From assembly GCA_021295655.1 (NCBI GenBank), contig JAGWBX010000007.1, forward strand, positions 18,974-82,973: 64,000 nt of DNA, read 5' to 3'. This document shows, one piece after another, positions 9,461 through 17,281 of the stretch (position 1 is the first letter of the stretch; every line of letters starts with the position of its first letter). The DNA comes from Candidatus Latescibacterota bacterium. GTDB taxonomy: Bacteria; Latescibacterota; UBA2968; GCA-2709665. The translations under genes were made by a program, and so were the position numbers. The notes under the pieces were generated by a model, which was not told the origin of the DNA, ran no database searches, and saw only the letters and a program-made list of their open reading frames with translations.

Positions 9461-9862
9461 TCACTCCCCCCTTGAGGGGGAATCGCAGAAGTCGAGCCGG
9501 CCACCGTGCATGCGTTGCCCTCAGCCTGAGGAAGGGTCGAAGGCGCCGCCCTGAGCTTGTCGAAGGGTCGAAGGGGCCGGCGCCGGTGGTGGGGGGATCG
9601 CAACGCGCTTTGTTTTAGCAGGCAGCATGAAAAACATGAACGCGTTTTCCGGAGAAGTCTTACTGTAAGACTCCAATTGGCATCGTCATTCGAGTGTCCG
9701 GTTGTAAACAGGTGTCGGTCAGGTTTTCTGCCGTAGGTCAATTCCCGATCCGTTACATACTATATATAGTATGTCTGTACCCGTGATCCACCGCTCTCAG
9801 CCGTAGAAAGGGACCCGCGATCGACGCGGCCACTCCCGGCTCCGGGCGTGGCCCATCAGTCC
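9461..9862. other. intergenic region with dispersed GTCGAAGG repeat
   Basis: About 400 bases between the exporter and the deleted CPBP gene. Positions 9520-9580 hold two copies of a GGGTCGAAGG-containing repeat, one as CTGAGCTTGTCGAAGGG. It is related to sequences near 36970, 60610 and 63700. The rest holds no supported gene. Confidence 0.6.
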
Positions 9863-10240
9863 CTACACTGCATCGGTGTGGGGATCTGCGAGCGGATCCC
9901 GGCCCTCGGGAATATGTTGCAAGTTGCTTGAAACCCTGTTGAACCACCATAGTCCAAGCGCAGCCAACGCCGCACCGGCTACAAAGATTGTCCACGCTTC
10001 GGACGTCAATTCACCAGAGTCTTCGGGAGCGGTGCCTTCTGGAATGTCAACATACCCGGCCGCCACCGAGATAAAATTGTTCAAGGCGTGCCCGAACAGC
10101 GCGGGCAACAGCATTCCCTGGAACAATTCATCCTCTGTCGGCCACTGATCCACGAAATCTGCCAGTATGTATAGACAGGCTTGTATTATAAAAAACAATA
10201 CCAGCAGCCAGATTGCCTGCCTCAGGTTCGGATATGCCAT
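9863..10240 (-). CDS. internally deleted CPBP-family membrane protein (copy 3)
   Basis: 125 residues from the ATG at 10240, starting MAYPNLRQAIWLLVLFF like the other copies. After about 40 residues it jumps, through WPTEDELFQGMLLPALFGHA, straight to the GHALNN segment and C-terminal helix. The middle of the family, including the catalytic Glu-Glu and the FxxxH motif, is missing. The DELFQG at the joint resembles the start of an EEVLFRG motif, consistent with an in-frame deletion. It cannot be an active protease. It may be a decaying copy or a minimal immunity protein. It follows the DUF3267 gene by about 100 bases. Confidence 0.75.
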   Translation of the reverse strand: MAYPNLRQAIWLLVLFFIIQACLYILADFVDQWPTEDELFQGMLLPALFGHALNNFISVAAGYVDIPEGTAPEDSGELTSEAWTIFVAGAALAALGLWWFNRVSSNLQHIPEGRDPLADPHTDAV

Positions 10241-10337
10241 CGACGTCTTGCCAGATTTCGTGGCCGGCCTTGATTGATGGCAATCAGTGGGTTCAAGCAT
10301 GATCTTTCCTGGATTCGTTTCGGATTGTTAGGCGATC

Positions 10338-11201
10338 TCAATCTGCGGGAGATTCCCCTTCCGGTGAGGCGGGTTCGGATACCAACGCATGGTGTGCGGG
10401 CGTCTCCCCGGCGGGAAATATGATGAAACCCACTTCCGACGGGTGGTCCTGAATCCATCTGTCATTGTCATATCTGCGAGCCCTTAATAAAACCATGACA
10501 TCTCCCGCACACCCGGCGAATGTAACACTCAAGAGCAAGACCGACCAGATCGCGGGATCCCACAACAGCACCAAACCAGCAACGGGTGTGGTAACTATCA
10601 TCGGCAAGACCACGAATACCCGGAAAGCGCAGACCTTCATCGGTCTGTCGGCGTGACAGTACAGCGCCCCCAATCGCCAATTGATTCCAAAGTGCAGCGA
10701 TCTTATTGGGACTCTTGCCGAAGTCAACGCGGCAAGGCCGTGAAGCGCTTCGTGAGTCACATACAGGGCGATTATACATCCAATCAATTTCCATAGATCG
10801 GCGAGCGGGAATTGCAACTCAATTGCCCAGGGAAGCAAGGCATCTACCACAACACTAGTCGCTGCCGAAAACCATAACATCAAAAAGGACAGGTTGTGGA
10901 TATCGTCTTTGTTAAATATCACTTCGGAGACCTTTTGATTCTCGGCCGTATCTATTTCGCCCCTGCTCGCCTCAAAGAGTACGCAGACTGCGGTCACCAT
11001 TCGCGCTGCGGTTGCATGGAATTTCCTTCGGAAGATGATGAACGAGACTGCCTGACAGACCAGGACCGCCATAAGGATTGCAAATTCGATTCGAATGACG
11101 AATCTGAGAATCAGCAAGGCAGGCAAAACTGAAAAAAACGCGTATAATATAGCCGTGAGAATCCAACGTCTCCACGTTTCTGTGTGAAGGATGTCCTTCA
11201 T
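10338..11201 (-). CDS. DUF3267 putative membrane zinc metalloprotease (copy A)
   Basis: About 287 residues from the ATG at 11201, which has GGAG seven bases upstream. Two N-terminal membrane helices come first, then a charged loop, a further membrane helix and the zincin motif HEALH (about 150-154). After that comes the family's second conserved part, HFGINWRLGALYCHADRP, more helices and a QDHPSEVGF tail shared with copy B. DUF3267 proteins are predicted integral-membrane zinc peptidases of unknown role. The gene lies between two CPBP copies in the peptide cluster. Processing or immunity is inferred from position alone. Confidence 0.82.
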   Translation of the reverse strand: MKDILHTETWRRWILTAILYAFFSVLPALLILRFVIRIEFAILMAVLVCQAVSFIIFRRKFHATAARMVTAVCVLFEASRGEIDTAENQKVSEVIFNKDDIHNLSFLMLWFSAATSVVVDALLPWAIELQFPLADLWKLIGCIIALYVTHEALHGLAALTSARVPIRSLHFGINWRLGALYCHADRPMKVCAFRVFVVLPMIVTTPVAGLVLLWDPAIWSVLLLSVTFAGCAGDVMVLLRARRYDNDRWIQDHPSEVGFIIFPAGETPAHHALVSEPASPEGESPAD

Positions 11202-11300
11202 CCGGGAACTCCGTATTCGCATGCATCGCCCTTTTTCGTGGGCCAGAGGCATGAATCCTGATTTGATCGCGGTGTAAATTCAAATACCGTCCAACAGCGG

Positions 11301-12155
11301 CTAGCTGCCATCGCCCGGCATATATCCCGTCTCAATCGCGTCCGGTGCGGTAGATTGGGAGTCTTTCGAAACCACGTAGAACCACCAGAGTCCAAGAGCA
11401 GCCAATATCATTCCGGCACCTGTCCACCACCAGGGATTGAAGACCACAACATTGAAGTCTTCCGCTACTTCGAAATATGGTATTTCGAAGTGCAAGGTCG
11501 TAACGGCGATGAAATTGTTCAATGCGTGGCCGACCAGAGCAGGCCACAAGGATCCCGTCCGGATATACCACCAGGCGAATACGAACCCGTACAGTAGGGC
11601 CGGGGGAAATTGCCAGGGGTTCAGATGGCCCACGCCAAACAGAAACGCCGACCAGAAAATCGCCCGGTTCCTGGTCTTGTGTGCCAGCAAACCGGTAAAT
11701 ATTGTGCCTCTGTATAGTAACTCTTCGACGGACGGTGCGACAAACACTGCCCGGAACACGGCTGAGGAATAAGATGTCTTGCGCCCGAACTCCGAATTGA
11801 AAATATCCTGGATGAAATCGGTCATCGGAATTAGTCGAATCACCACTTTATCCAATTCCAACAGAACCATCCCGAGGCCAACGATCGAAATTGCCACACA
11901 AGGCCATACGCGCCAATCAAAGTCCGTATTCACCATTTGCGACAAGTCTTTCCATGTTCGATCCGTGCGGCGGAAGACATAGCGCAAGAAAAGGTAATAA
12001 ACCACCAGAGTTAGAACTCCAGTCAAGAGGTTTTCGTGTCGAAAACTCTCGCCAAGGATGGTCTGTACAATGTAGATGATGAGTCCCAATACCGACTGTG
12101 TTACCCAGAATAGAACCACTAACCAGATGGACTGCCGTAAGTTCGGATACGTCAT
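11301..12155 (-). CDS. CPBP-family intramembrane metalloprotease (copy 4)
   Basis: 284 residues starting MTYPNLRQSIWLVVLFW. Motif 1 (APSVEELLYRG) and motif 2 (FGVGHLNPW) are both intact, as is GHALNN, so this copy should be catalytically competent. It is a paralogue of the copies at 1.3, 2.2 and 9.9 kb. Its partner is the DUF3267 gene about 310 bases upstream, giving a repeated DUF3267-CPBP arrangement. The end is followed within 100 bases by the next DUF3267 gene in the same direction. Confidence 0.9.
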   Translation of the reverse strand: MTYPNLRQSIWLVVLFWVTQSVLGLIIYIVQTILGESFRHENLLTGVLTLVVYYLFLRYVFRRTDRTWKDLSQMVNTDFDWRVWPCVAISIVGLGMVLLELDKVVIRLIPMTDFIQDIFNSEFGRKTSYSSAVFRAVFVAPSVEELLYRGTIFTGLLAHKTRNRAIFWSAFLFGVGHLNPWQFPPALLYGFVFAWWYIRTGSLWPALVGHALNNFIAVTTLHFEIPYFEVAEDFNVVVFNPWWWTGAGMILAALGLWWFYVVSKDSQSTAPDAIETGYMPGDGS

Positions 12156-12463
12156 TCGAATATCCTATCGTAAGACGTCTCGGACTGTGGTTGCCCGTGG
12201 GGCCGAGGACTTTAGTCGGATCCTGCCTACAGAAGAAGACGACACAACTTAATGTTCTGGAAAGACCATTTACACTACAATCTGCCCGTGCCACCGAGCG
12301 CTTTATCCGGATTCTTGCATCCGCTTCCTGGATAAGCTACCAGAGTAAAGAATGGCTGATTTCGCCGTTCCTCCAGCCTGCCTCATAACCTGAAGGAATG
12401 CGCGCGATAAAATGCACGTAGACCCGATTTCTCTTCGGCTCCTCTCCGCCGCGCAAGGCTGAA
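12156..12463. other. intergenic gap, nothing recognised
   Basis: 308 bases between CPBP copy 4 and DUF3267 copy B. Frames on both strands give low-complexity or arginine-rich chance translations, and there is no clear hairpin with a U-tract. Confidence 0.4.
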
Positions 12464-13069
12464 TCACTCGAGCGGGGTCTGCCCTTCCGGCCAGACATAG
12501 CAGCCAGGCTCCGATGGATGATCTTGTACCCGGTCGTCCCCGCCAAACCGTTGCAGCTTCAGAAAAATCATGACATCTCCAGAACAAATTGAAATTGTCC
12601 CACTAAATAGCAACAGAGACCAGATGGCAGGATCTAACCAAAACACCAGACTGGCACACAGCGTCGTAACGATCAATGGAAAGAGCAAGACGATTCGCTG
12701 AACGCGCATTCTCAGTAGTTTATCGCAGTGACAATAGAAAACCAACCATTTCGAATTGACCCCGAAACGAATAGAATTGAATGGTACCTTGCCCCATTGT
12801 AACGCGGCAACGGCGTGTAATGCTTCGTGAACTACAATTAGCAAAACAATACTCACGAGAAACATCCACTGATCCAGGCTTTCCAGACGGAACCGAATCT
12901 TCAATTGCGACAAATGTGCCCACAAAAGGCAAAAATTGAACGCCCCAAAAAACAAGATAATTCCAATAATGATCGCACGGACTTTGCTCACACGGATTTC
13001 GATCACCTCTTGACCCTTCTCGTTGGCCTCGTCTATACCTGTTGAGTACATTTCGTTATCCGCCGACAT
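12464..13069 (-). CDS. DUF3267 putative membrane zinc metalloprotease (copy B)
   Basis: 201 residues with GGGAG upstream of the ATG at 13069. The zincin motif HEALH is at residues 81-85 inside a membrane helix. It is followed by RFGVNSKWLVFYCHCDKLLR, further helices, and a C-terminal QDHPSEPGCYVWPEGQTP almost shared with copy A. It lacks the extra N-terminal helices of copy A. It lies about 200 bases downstream of the first precursor-peptide gene, so it is the gene nearest to a peptide substrate. Role in maturation or self-protection is inferred. Confidence 0.82.
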   Translation of the reverse strand: MSADNEMYSTGIDEANEKGQEVIEIRVSKVRAIIIGIILFFGAFNFCLLWAHLSQLKIRFRLESLDQWMFLVSIVLLIVVHEALHAVAALQWGKVPFNSIRFGVNSKWLVFYCHCDKLLRMRVQRIVLLFPLIVTTLCASLVFWLDPAIWSLLLFSGTISICSGDVMIFLKLQRFGGDDRVQDHPSEPGCYVWPEGQTPLE

Positions 13070-13272
13070 CGGAGACTCCCATCACTATTATTCGAACGAA
13101 ACCGGACCGCCAGGCATTCGATCTGTGGTGTCCTCATCGATCTATAGGATGAGGCCCACGAAAGCCCGCCTGGCAGTCCGTAGGTCTGGACTCCATCGAT
13201 AGTGCTTTCAATGGAACCTGTACCAATCGACTCTGTGACTCTCAACAGCCCATCACCATCTACGAATCGGAC

Positions 13273-13572
13273 TCACAGATTCGACAGGCCGTCAGCGAGA
13301 CCACTGGCCCATTGATCAATGGCATCCGAAACGAAATTTACGGCATCCTTACCCCTATTGTAGTACCAGACGACAGATTCTACGACATCTTGAGGCCTTG
13401 TCGCTGCTACGACAACGAGCCCTGCCACAATCCCGACGAGGATGGGATGTCCTCCCGATACTTGGGCCATGGTATGCTCACTTGCGGTTTCTTGTCTTGT
13501 CGGCAAGGCCGAACAGGAAATGAGCCGACTTTCTGTATCGGTTGCTGCCGGAAGAGCCAATGCGTGTGTCAT
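13273..13572 (-). CDS. double-glycine leader peptide P1 (bacteriocin/RiPP-like precursor)
   Basis: 99 residues, with an ideal AGGAGG five bases before the ATG. A 41-residue leader ends LPTRQETASEHTMAQVSGG. The core of 58 residues begins HPILVGIVAGLVVVAA and is strongly hydrophobic before a more polar amphipathic C-terminal half (VVWYYNRGKDAVNF). Leu-Pro lies 19 residues before the end of the Gly-Gly, exactly as in P2-P4. Met at -7 and Val at -4 fit the hydrophobic positions read by C39 peptidases. The C39 exporter is on the same strand downstream. The core has no Cys, so lanthionine bridges are unlikely. A TATAAT lies 35 bases upstream. Confidence 0.8.
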   Translation of the reverse strand: MTHALALPAATDTESRLISCSALPTRQETASEHTMAQVSGGHPILVGIVAGLVVVAATRPQDVVESVVWYYNRGKDAVNFVSDAIDQWASGLADGLSNL

Positions 13573-13606
13573 GATGTCCTCCTGAAGGGTTAGTTTAACT
13601 TCCTCG

Positions 13607-13612
13607 ATTATA
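13607..13612 (-). promoter_or_regulatory. probable -10 element of P1
   Basis: TATAAT on the minus strand, 35-40 bases before the P1 start, which would give a leader of roughly 25 nt containing the AGGAGG. No good -35 is seen at 17 bases. Confidence 0.35.
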
Positions 13613-13614
13613 GC

Positions 13615-13776
13615 CTATCCTGCGTGTCTCGCTTCGCCGAAGGGTTGGTTGAACAAAGCGTTGATGCACTCTTGGATCTCGGCCGAACCGATTTCATGCA
13701 CTGAGATCGTGATCCGGTACGTTCGCCTCTCAATAATTGAAGAAAGGCCATCGTATCCCACCGCAATGTAATCCAC
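13615..13776 (-). CDS. possible small protein between P2 and P1
   Basis: A GTG-started frame of 53 codons reading VDYIAVGYDGLSSIIERR and continuing through TYRITISVHEIG to EARHAG. The composition looks protein-like, with alternating hydrophobic residues. It has no leader or Gly-Gly. An AGGAA lies about 11 bases upstream. It could be a small immunity protein or the 3' end of a decayed gene. I do not recognise it. Confidence 0.28.
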   Translation of the reverse strand: MDYIAVGYDGLSSIIERRTYRITISVHEIGSAEIQECINALFNQPFGEARHAG

Positions 13777-13980
13777 TTTACCAAACTTTCCTGTCTTTTC
13801 TCGACGGCTTCAGCCAGGCAATGAATGACTGCGCCTCTCTTGACCGCTGGCCTTACATCAACCCGCCGAAGAGATGGATTGTCTGGAATTTACTCTGGAA
13901 TTCGGCCCGGCATCGACGAGTGGGACTGTGAAGCAGGCGAATACTTGAGATACAGTTCCAAACGTCGAATACGGAGATCG

Positions 13981-14220
13981 TTAATTTGAACCGTTGTGTG
14001 TCCGGCCGGTCGCGCTATTCAGTGTATCATGCACGAAGACGCAATATTCCGCTATTTCATCGGCGAACACAACGGCTAACAAAACAGGAAGAACCACAGC
14101 TGGAAATATCCCTCCCTGTGTGTTCATTATCTCACGACGCGCCAGTTCGGTTTCACGTCCCGGCAGTTCCGTGCAAGTTGCGGAAGCCTGGGTTGAGGAT
14201 ACCTGAATTCGATCTCTCAT
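13981..14220 (-). CDS. double-glycine leader peptide P2
   Basis: 79 residues with AGGAGG six bases upstream of the ATG. The leader is exactly 37 residues and ends LPGRETELARREIMNTQGG. The 42-residue core starts IFPAVVLPVLLAVVF, contains one Cys (IAEYCVFVHD), and has a polar, flexible tail. The leader is close to that of P3 (LPGRET, then x-x-x-RRE), showing that the two genes derive from duplication while the cores diverged. This is the usual pattern for bacteriocin and RiPP precursors. Export through the C39 ABC transporter is inferred. Confidence 0.82.
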   Translation of the reverse strand: MRDRIQVSSTQASATCTELPGRETELARREIMNTQGGIFPAVVLPVLLAVVFADEIAEYCVFVHDTLNSATGRTHNGSN

Positions 14221-14389
14221 TCTGCACCTCCTTTATTCAACACTTCCAAGTATACGCAGGGGAGTCTCAAGAAACGTGTTATATCAAAGTGACACCCACC
14301 GCAGGTATGGAGCAACCGGAAAATTGGGTTCGAAATTTCGACCGAAATAATCAAAAGCCGAACGGCTTTCCGCCTGTTTGTCCCGACCG

Positions 14390-14584
14390 TTAATCTCCAA
14401 CCCCGAAATAATCGAAGATTGCCTCGGCGACAAGTCTTGCAATCACTATTGGTCCAATGGGTGGCAGACCAATTCCACCAGATGCATTCGCCATCTCACG
14501 ACGCACAATATTGGTTTCCCGGCCTGGAAGTTGGCCACAGGTCAAGAAGGTATGTGCCGGTTGCAGCTGGGTTAGATCTTTCAT
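14390..14584 (-). CDS. double-glycine leader peptide P3
   Basis: 64 residues from the ATG at 14584 (AAAGGA eight bases upstream); a longer frame from 14635 lacks such a site. The leader is again 37 residues and ends LPGRETNIVRREMANASGG. The core is 27 residues, rich in Gly, Pro and Ile at first (IGLPPIGPIVI), then amphipathic (ARLVAEAIFDYFGV). Its LVAE-x-IF...GV stretch resembles that of P4. It has no Cys, Ser or Thr, so no obvious site for lanthionine formation. It is probably an unmodified or backbone-modified antimicrobial or signalling peptide. Confidence 0.82.
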   Translation of the reverse strand: MKDLTQLQPAHTFLTCGQLPGRETNIVRREMANASGGIGLPPIGPIVIARLVAEAIFDYFGVGD

Positions 14585-14649
14585 TTCAACATGTCCTTTC
14601 TGTAATGAACACGTGAGTTTTCCATCCGAACTCAATCTAAGTACATCAA

Positions 14650-14856
14650 CTACAGTACCGGACCTGAAGGCCTGTCCGGCTCCGGCAACGTTACGCCGAA
14701 TATCTCAGCGACCAGATTTCTGAGCAGGCGACCCAACCCGGCGTCCCCGCCCGAAATTCGTGCAGCCTGCCCGGCGGTCAGGTCCTCCGTCTGAATGGGC
14801 AATCGAGCCGGAACTACGGACGAGACCGCAGGGCCTGGTGCAATTCGTCTATTCAT
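14650..14856 (-). CDS. double-glycine leader peptide P4
   Basis: 68 residues from the ATG at 14856, with AGGAGG eight bases upstream. The frame is open for another 117 codons upstream, but that part is arginine-rich and lacks similarity. The internal start gives a leader of exactly 37 residues like P2 and P3, ending LPIQTEDLTAGQAARISGG. The core is 31 residues: DAGLGRLLRNLVAEIFGV, then a Pro-rich tail. Ile at -4 fits C39 recognition. It is the first of the four precursor genes in the direction of transcription. Confidence 0.8.
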   Translation of the reverse strand: MNRRIAPGPAVSSVVPARLPIQTEDLTAGQAARISGGDAGLGRLLRNLVAEIFGVTLPEPDRPSGPVL

Positions 14857-15279
14857 GTCTATCACCTCCTTTCGTAAACATCCCAGCATCGGCCGGTTTA
14901 TCGGCACTGTTCTCGATCCAGAAACCGGGACGGTCTTCGCTGAAATGTCTTTTTTTCCGAAGCGCTCCGTATGCCGTTTCGGGTTCCCGGCACCCCCCCT
15001 CGCGGGCGGCTTCGGATGCGATCTTTCGGAGACGCCGCGTCGCGCGGCACGCTTTCGTTCCTCGCCTCCGTCGACGCATTGGACTCGCAACGATTGTGCC
15101 ATTCGGGATGCACCGGGACCTAACTGTCTGGAATGCAAAAGAGAAAAAATCGCCAGCCTCTCAGCAGGGCGCAGGTCGACGTCCGGTTCCTGAACGATGT
15201 GTTCCATTTTGCGTCACGCGGATGAAACCATGTTGCAAATGGCGCCGCTCCGATGGCGTGGCGAAGCCTGACCGTACAT

Positions 15280-15312
15280 AAAAAAACACCGGCGACAGAA
15301 GCCACCGGTGTT
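15280..15312 (-). terminator. Rho-independent terminator (minus strand)
   Basis: Reading leftwards: AACACCGG, a 12-base loop, CCGGTGTT, then a run of seven T. It separates P4 from the degraded sequence at 15.4-15.7 kb, so the peptide locus must have its own promoter between 14.86 and 15.28 kb. Confidence 0.75.
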
Positions 15313-15456
15313 CGATCCAACAAGAATGTTCAGAAGGGTAAATAAAGCCAGCGTTCGGCGAGTAATCTCGCGAAGGGTATCAGGTCAACAAAACGCAACG
15401 TCGACCGGCGAACTACCCGTTAGAAAACAAAACATTAACAGACGCCTGATTCCGAT

Positions 15457-15663
15457 TCAACCGGCGCCCTGGTAGGCCGTGCGCAGTTGCTCGACGTCGA
15501 TTTTCGCCATTCCCGGCATCGTATCCATCATGGCCGATGGATCGCGTTCCTTCAGCCGCGGAACTGCCTGTACCAGAATTGGCAAGGCCCCTCCCTCGAC
15601 CGTTACAATAATACAATCAGACGTCGCGGGTTGCCTAGACGCAGTCCCGCCAGCGACGTCCCG
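15457..15663 (-). pseudogene. C-terminal gene fragment, unidentified
   Basis: A stop-bounded minus-strand frame of about 68 codons with protein-like composition (IIVTVEGGALPILVQAVPR, then MPGMAKIDVEQLRTAYQGAG) but no good start or ribosome site. It is followed by the terminator at 15.3 kb, as the 3' end of a gene should be. The 5' part seems lost. No family recognised. Confidence 0.25.
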
Positions 15664-15815
15664 TTACTGTTGCCGGGGTTCGGAGATATCGTTAAACTTG
15701 GTGACACTGCCGCTACGCATGCAGCGAAACGCACACCTGATGATACTCGTCGGCCGAGAGGATTCTCCGACAAGCCCGAACTGCGTCCTACCTCCACCCC
15801 AGCCCATCCATATCT

Positions 15816-16259
15816 ATGCCTCGATTCGGAAACCTATTGTCTCCGACGTTTGGAAAATTCCTGGTCACCGGCCTGGGCGGCGTGGTTGTCAATCTCGGTT
15901 CGTTTCAACTGATGCTCACCCTCGGCGTGCATGCGCTGCTGGCGTCGCCGATTGCGATCGAACTGTCGATCATCTTCAATTTCCTGCTCAACAACTACTG
16001 GACGTTCCGCAAACGCTCTCTGGCCGGAAAGCGGCGGGTTCGGGGGTTGAAGTATCATCTGGTTTCGTTTGCGACGCTGTTGCTGAGCTACGGCACCTTC
16101 GTATTGCTTTCCGTACTGTTCGCGAATGTGCCGCTGGTGTTTCTTCAGGGATGCGCGATCGCCCCGGCCGGTGTGCTGAACTACTCCGTCAATTCTCTCT
16201 GGACGTTTCGTGAGGCAACGGATGAGGGTAGCGGCGACGTCCGGGAGAGTACGGGATGA
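15816..16259 (+). CDS. GtrA-like four-helix membrane protein
   Basis: 147 residues with four predicted membrane helices. GtrA-family signatures are visible: FGKFLVTGLGGVVVNLG at the start, FNFLLNNYWTFR after helix 2, and LNYSVNSLWTFRE near the end, the WTFR repeat being diagnostic. GtrA-like proteins help move polyprenyl-phosphate-linked sugars or act with glycosyltransferases. It overlaps the next gene by four bases (ATGA), suggesting a glycan-related two-gene operon. No strong ribosome site is visible. Confidence 0.88.
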   Translation: MPRFGNLLSPTFGKFLVTGLGGVVVNLGSFQLMLTLGVHALLASPIAIELSIIFNFLLNNYWTFRKRSLAGKRRVRGLKYHLVSFATLLLSYGTFVLLSVLFANVPLVFLQGCAIAPAGVLNYSVNSLWTFREATDEGSGDVRESTG

Positions 16260-17281
16260 CCCCCGCGCGCGCCAGGCCTGAAGGATTCAAACCGATCCGC
16301 GACGGCATCGCGCTGGCTGCGTCCATTGTCGCCCCGCTTGCGTTGTTCGTGCTTACCCTGCCGCGCACCGTTGTGCTGGAAGACGACGGTTTGTTTCTGA
16401 TGGCCGGCGCCCATCTGGGCGTGGCCCATCCGCCGGGATATCCGCTCTATACGCTGATCGTCCACCTCTTCACGCTGTTGCCCTTCGGCAGCGTTGCCTT
16501 CCTCGGCCACCTGTCCAGCGCAGTATTGGGGGCGCTCGCGTGCGGCTGCGTGTACATCTGTGCCCGTTTGATCGGCGCGTCGTCCATTTCCGCCCTGACA
16601 GCCTCCCTCCTGTTTGCCGCCTCGGAGCATTTCTGGTCTCAGGCCATTGTCACCGAGGTCTACACGCTCAATGCGCTGTTTTTCTTTGGCAAATACGCAC
16701 TGCTCCTGTATGGCGTCCGCCACCCTCACCGTACCGGTATATGGATTGGCGCAGCCGCGGCCTGCGGATTGAGCCTGGCCAATCACGTGCCGTTGACGGT
16801 GCTGTCAATGCCGGGACTGGCATTGCTGGCCTTTACCGTCCGGCGGCATCTATACAGGAAACTTCCGCTGCTCCTCGTCATTCTTGCGTGCAGCGCGGTA
16901 TTGCCCTATGCCTGGATGGTCTGGCGGTCTCACCAGGACGTCCTGATCAATTTCTACGGCTCGATCGATACCCTGAAGGAGTTCTGGTTCTACTTCAGCA
17001 GGCAGGGGTATATCGAAGTCGACATCAGCCCCAGCGCGGGATGGCACGACCGGTTCAGGTTCATGCAGTGGCTTGGCAACGAGTTCCTGTGGCAATTGAC
17101 GCTGCCGGGATTCGCGCTCGCGGTCTTAGGCCTGGTCATCCTGTTCCGGAGGCGACCGGCCGCAATCCCCTGGTCCGGAGCGTTGGTCTTTCTCACGAAC
17201 AGCATCGTCAGGTCCTTCAGGATGTCACTGGACGTATATCCTCATCCCGAGAACACGTCGTCCGATGCCCTCGATCAATAA
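16256..17281 (+). CDS. truncated DUF2723 membrane protein (glycosyltransferase-like)
   Basis: 341 residues. The N-terminus matches DUF2723 (TMEM260/protein O-mannosyltransferase-like): an acidic LEDDGLFLMAGAHLGVAHPPGYPLYT loop (residues about 39-64), followed by many membrane helices and an ANHVPLTVL segment. Family members are usually much longer. Here the similarity stops near VFLTNSIV (about 17,205) and the last ~27 residues are unrelated polar sequence. A deletion or rearrangement has probably removed the C-terminal helices and soluble part. Coupled to gtrA. Confidence 0.75.
   Translation: MTPARARPEGFKPIRDGIALAASIVAPLALFVLTLPRTVVLEDDGLFLMAGAHLGVAHPPGYPLYTLIVHLFTLLPFGSVAFLGHLSSAVLGALACGCVYICARLIGASSISALTASLLFAASEHFWSQAIVTEVYTLNALFFFGKYALLLYGVRHPHRTGIWIGAAAACGLSLANHVPLTVLSMPGLALLAFTVRRHLYRKLPLLLVILACSAVLPYAWMVWRSHQDVLINFYGSIDTLKEFWFYFSRQGYIEVDISPSAGWHDRFRFMQWLGNEFLWQLTLPGFALAVLGLVILFRRRPAAIPWSGALVFLTNSIVRSFRMSLDVYPHPENTSSDALDQ

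Noticed and set aside
14857..15207. In-frame upstream extension of peptide P4
   Set aside because: The internal ATG has AGGAGG and gives a leader exactly as long as those of P2 and P3; the extension is polar and unlike any leader.
15479..16213. Plus-strand frame of 244 codons overlapping gtrA
   Set aside because: The gtrA frame carries the diagnostic WTFR repeats; this one is arginine- and cysteine-rich noise.
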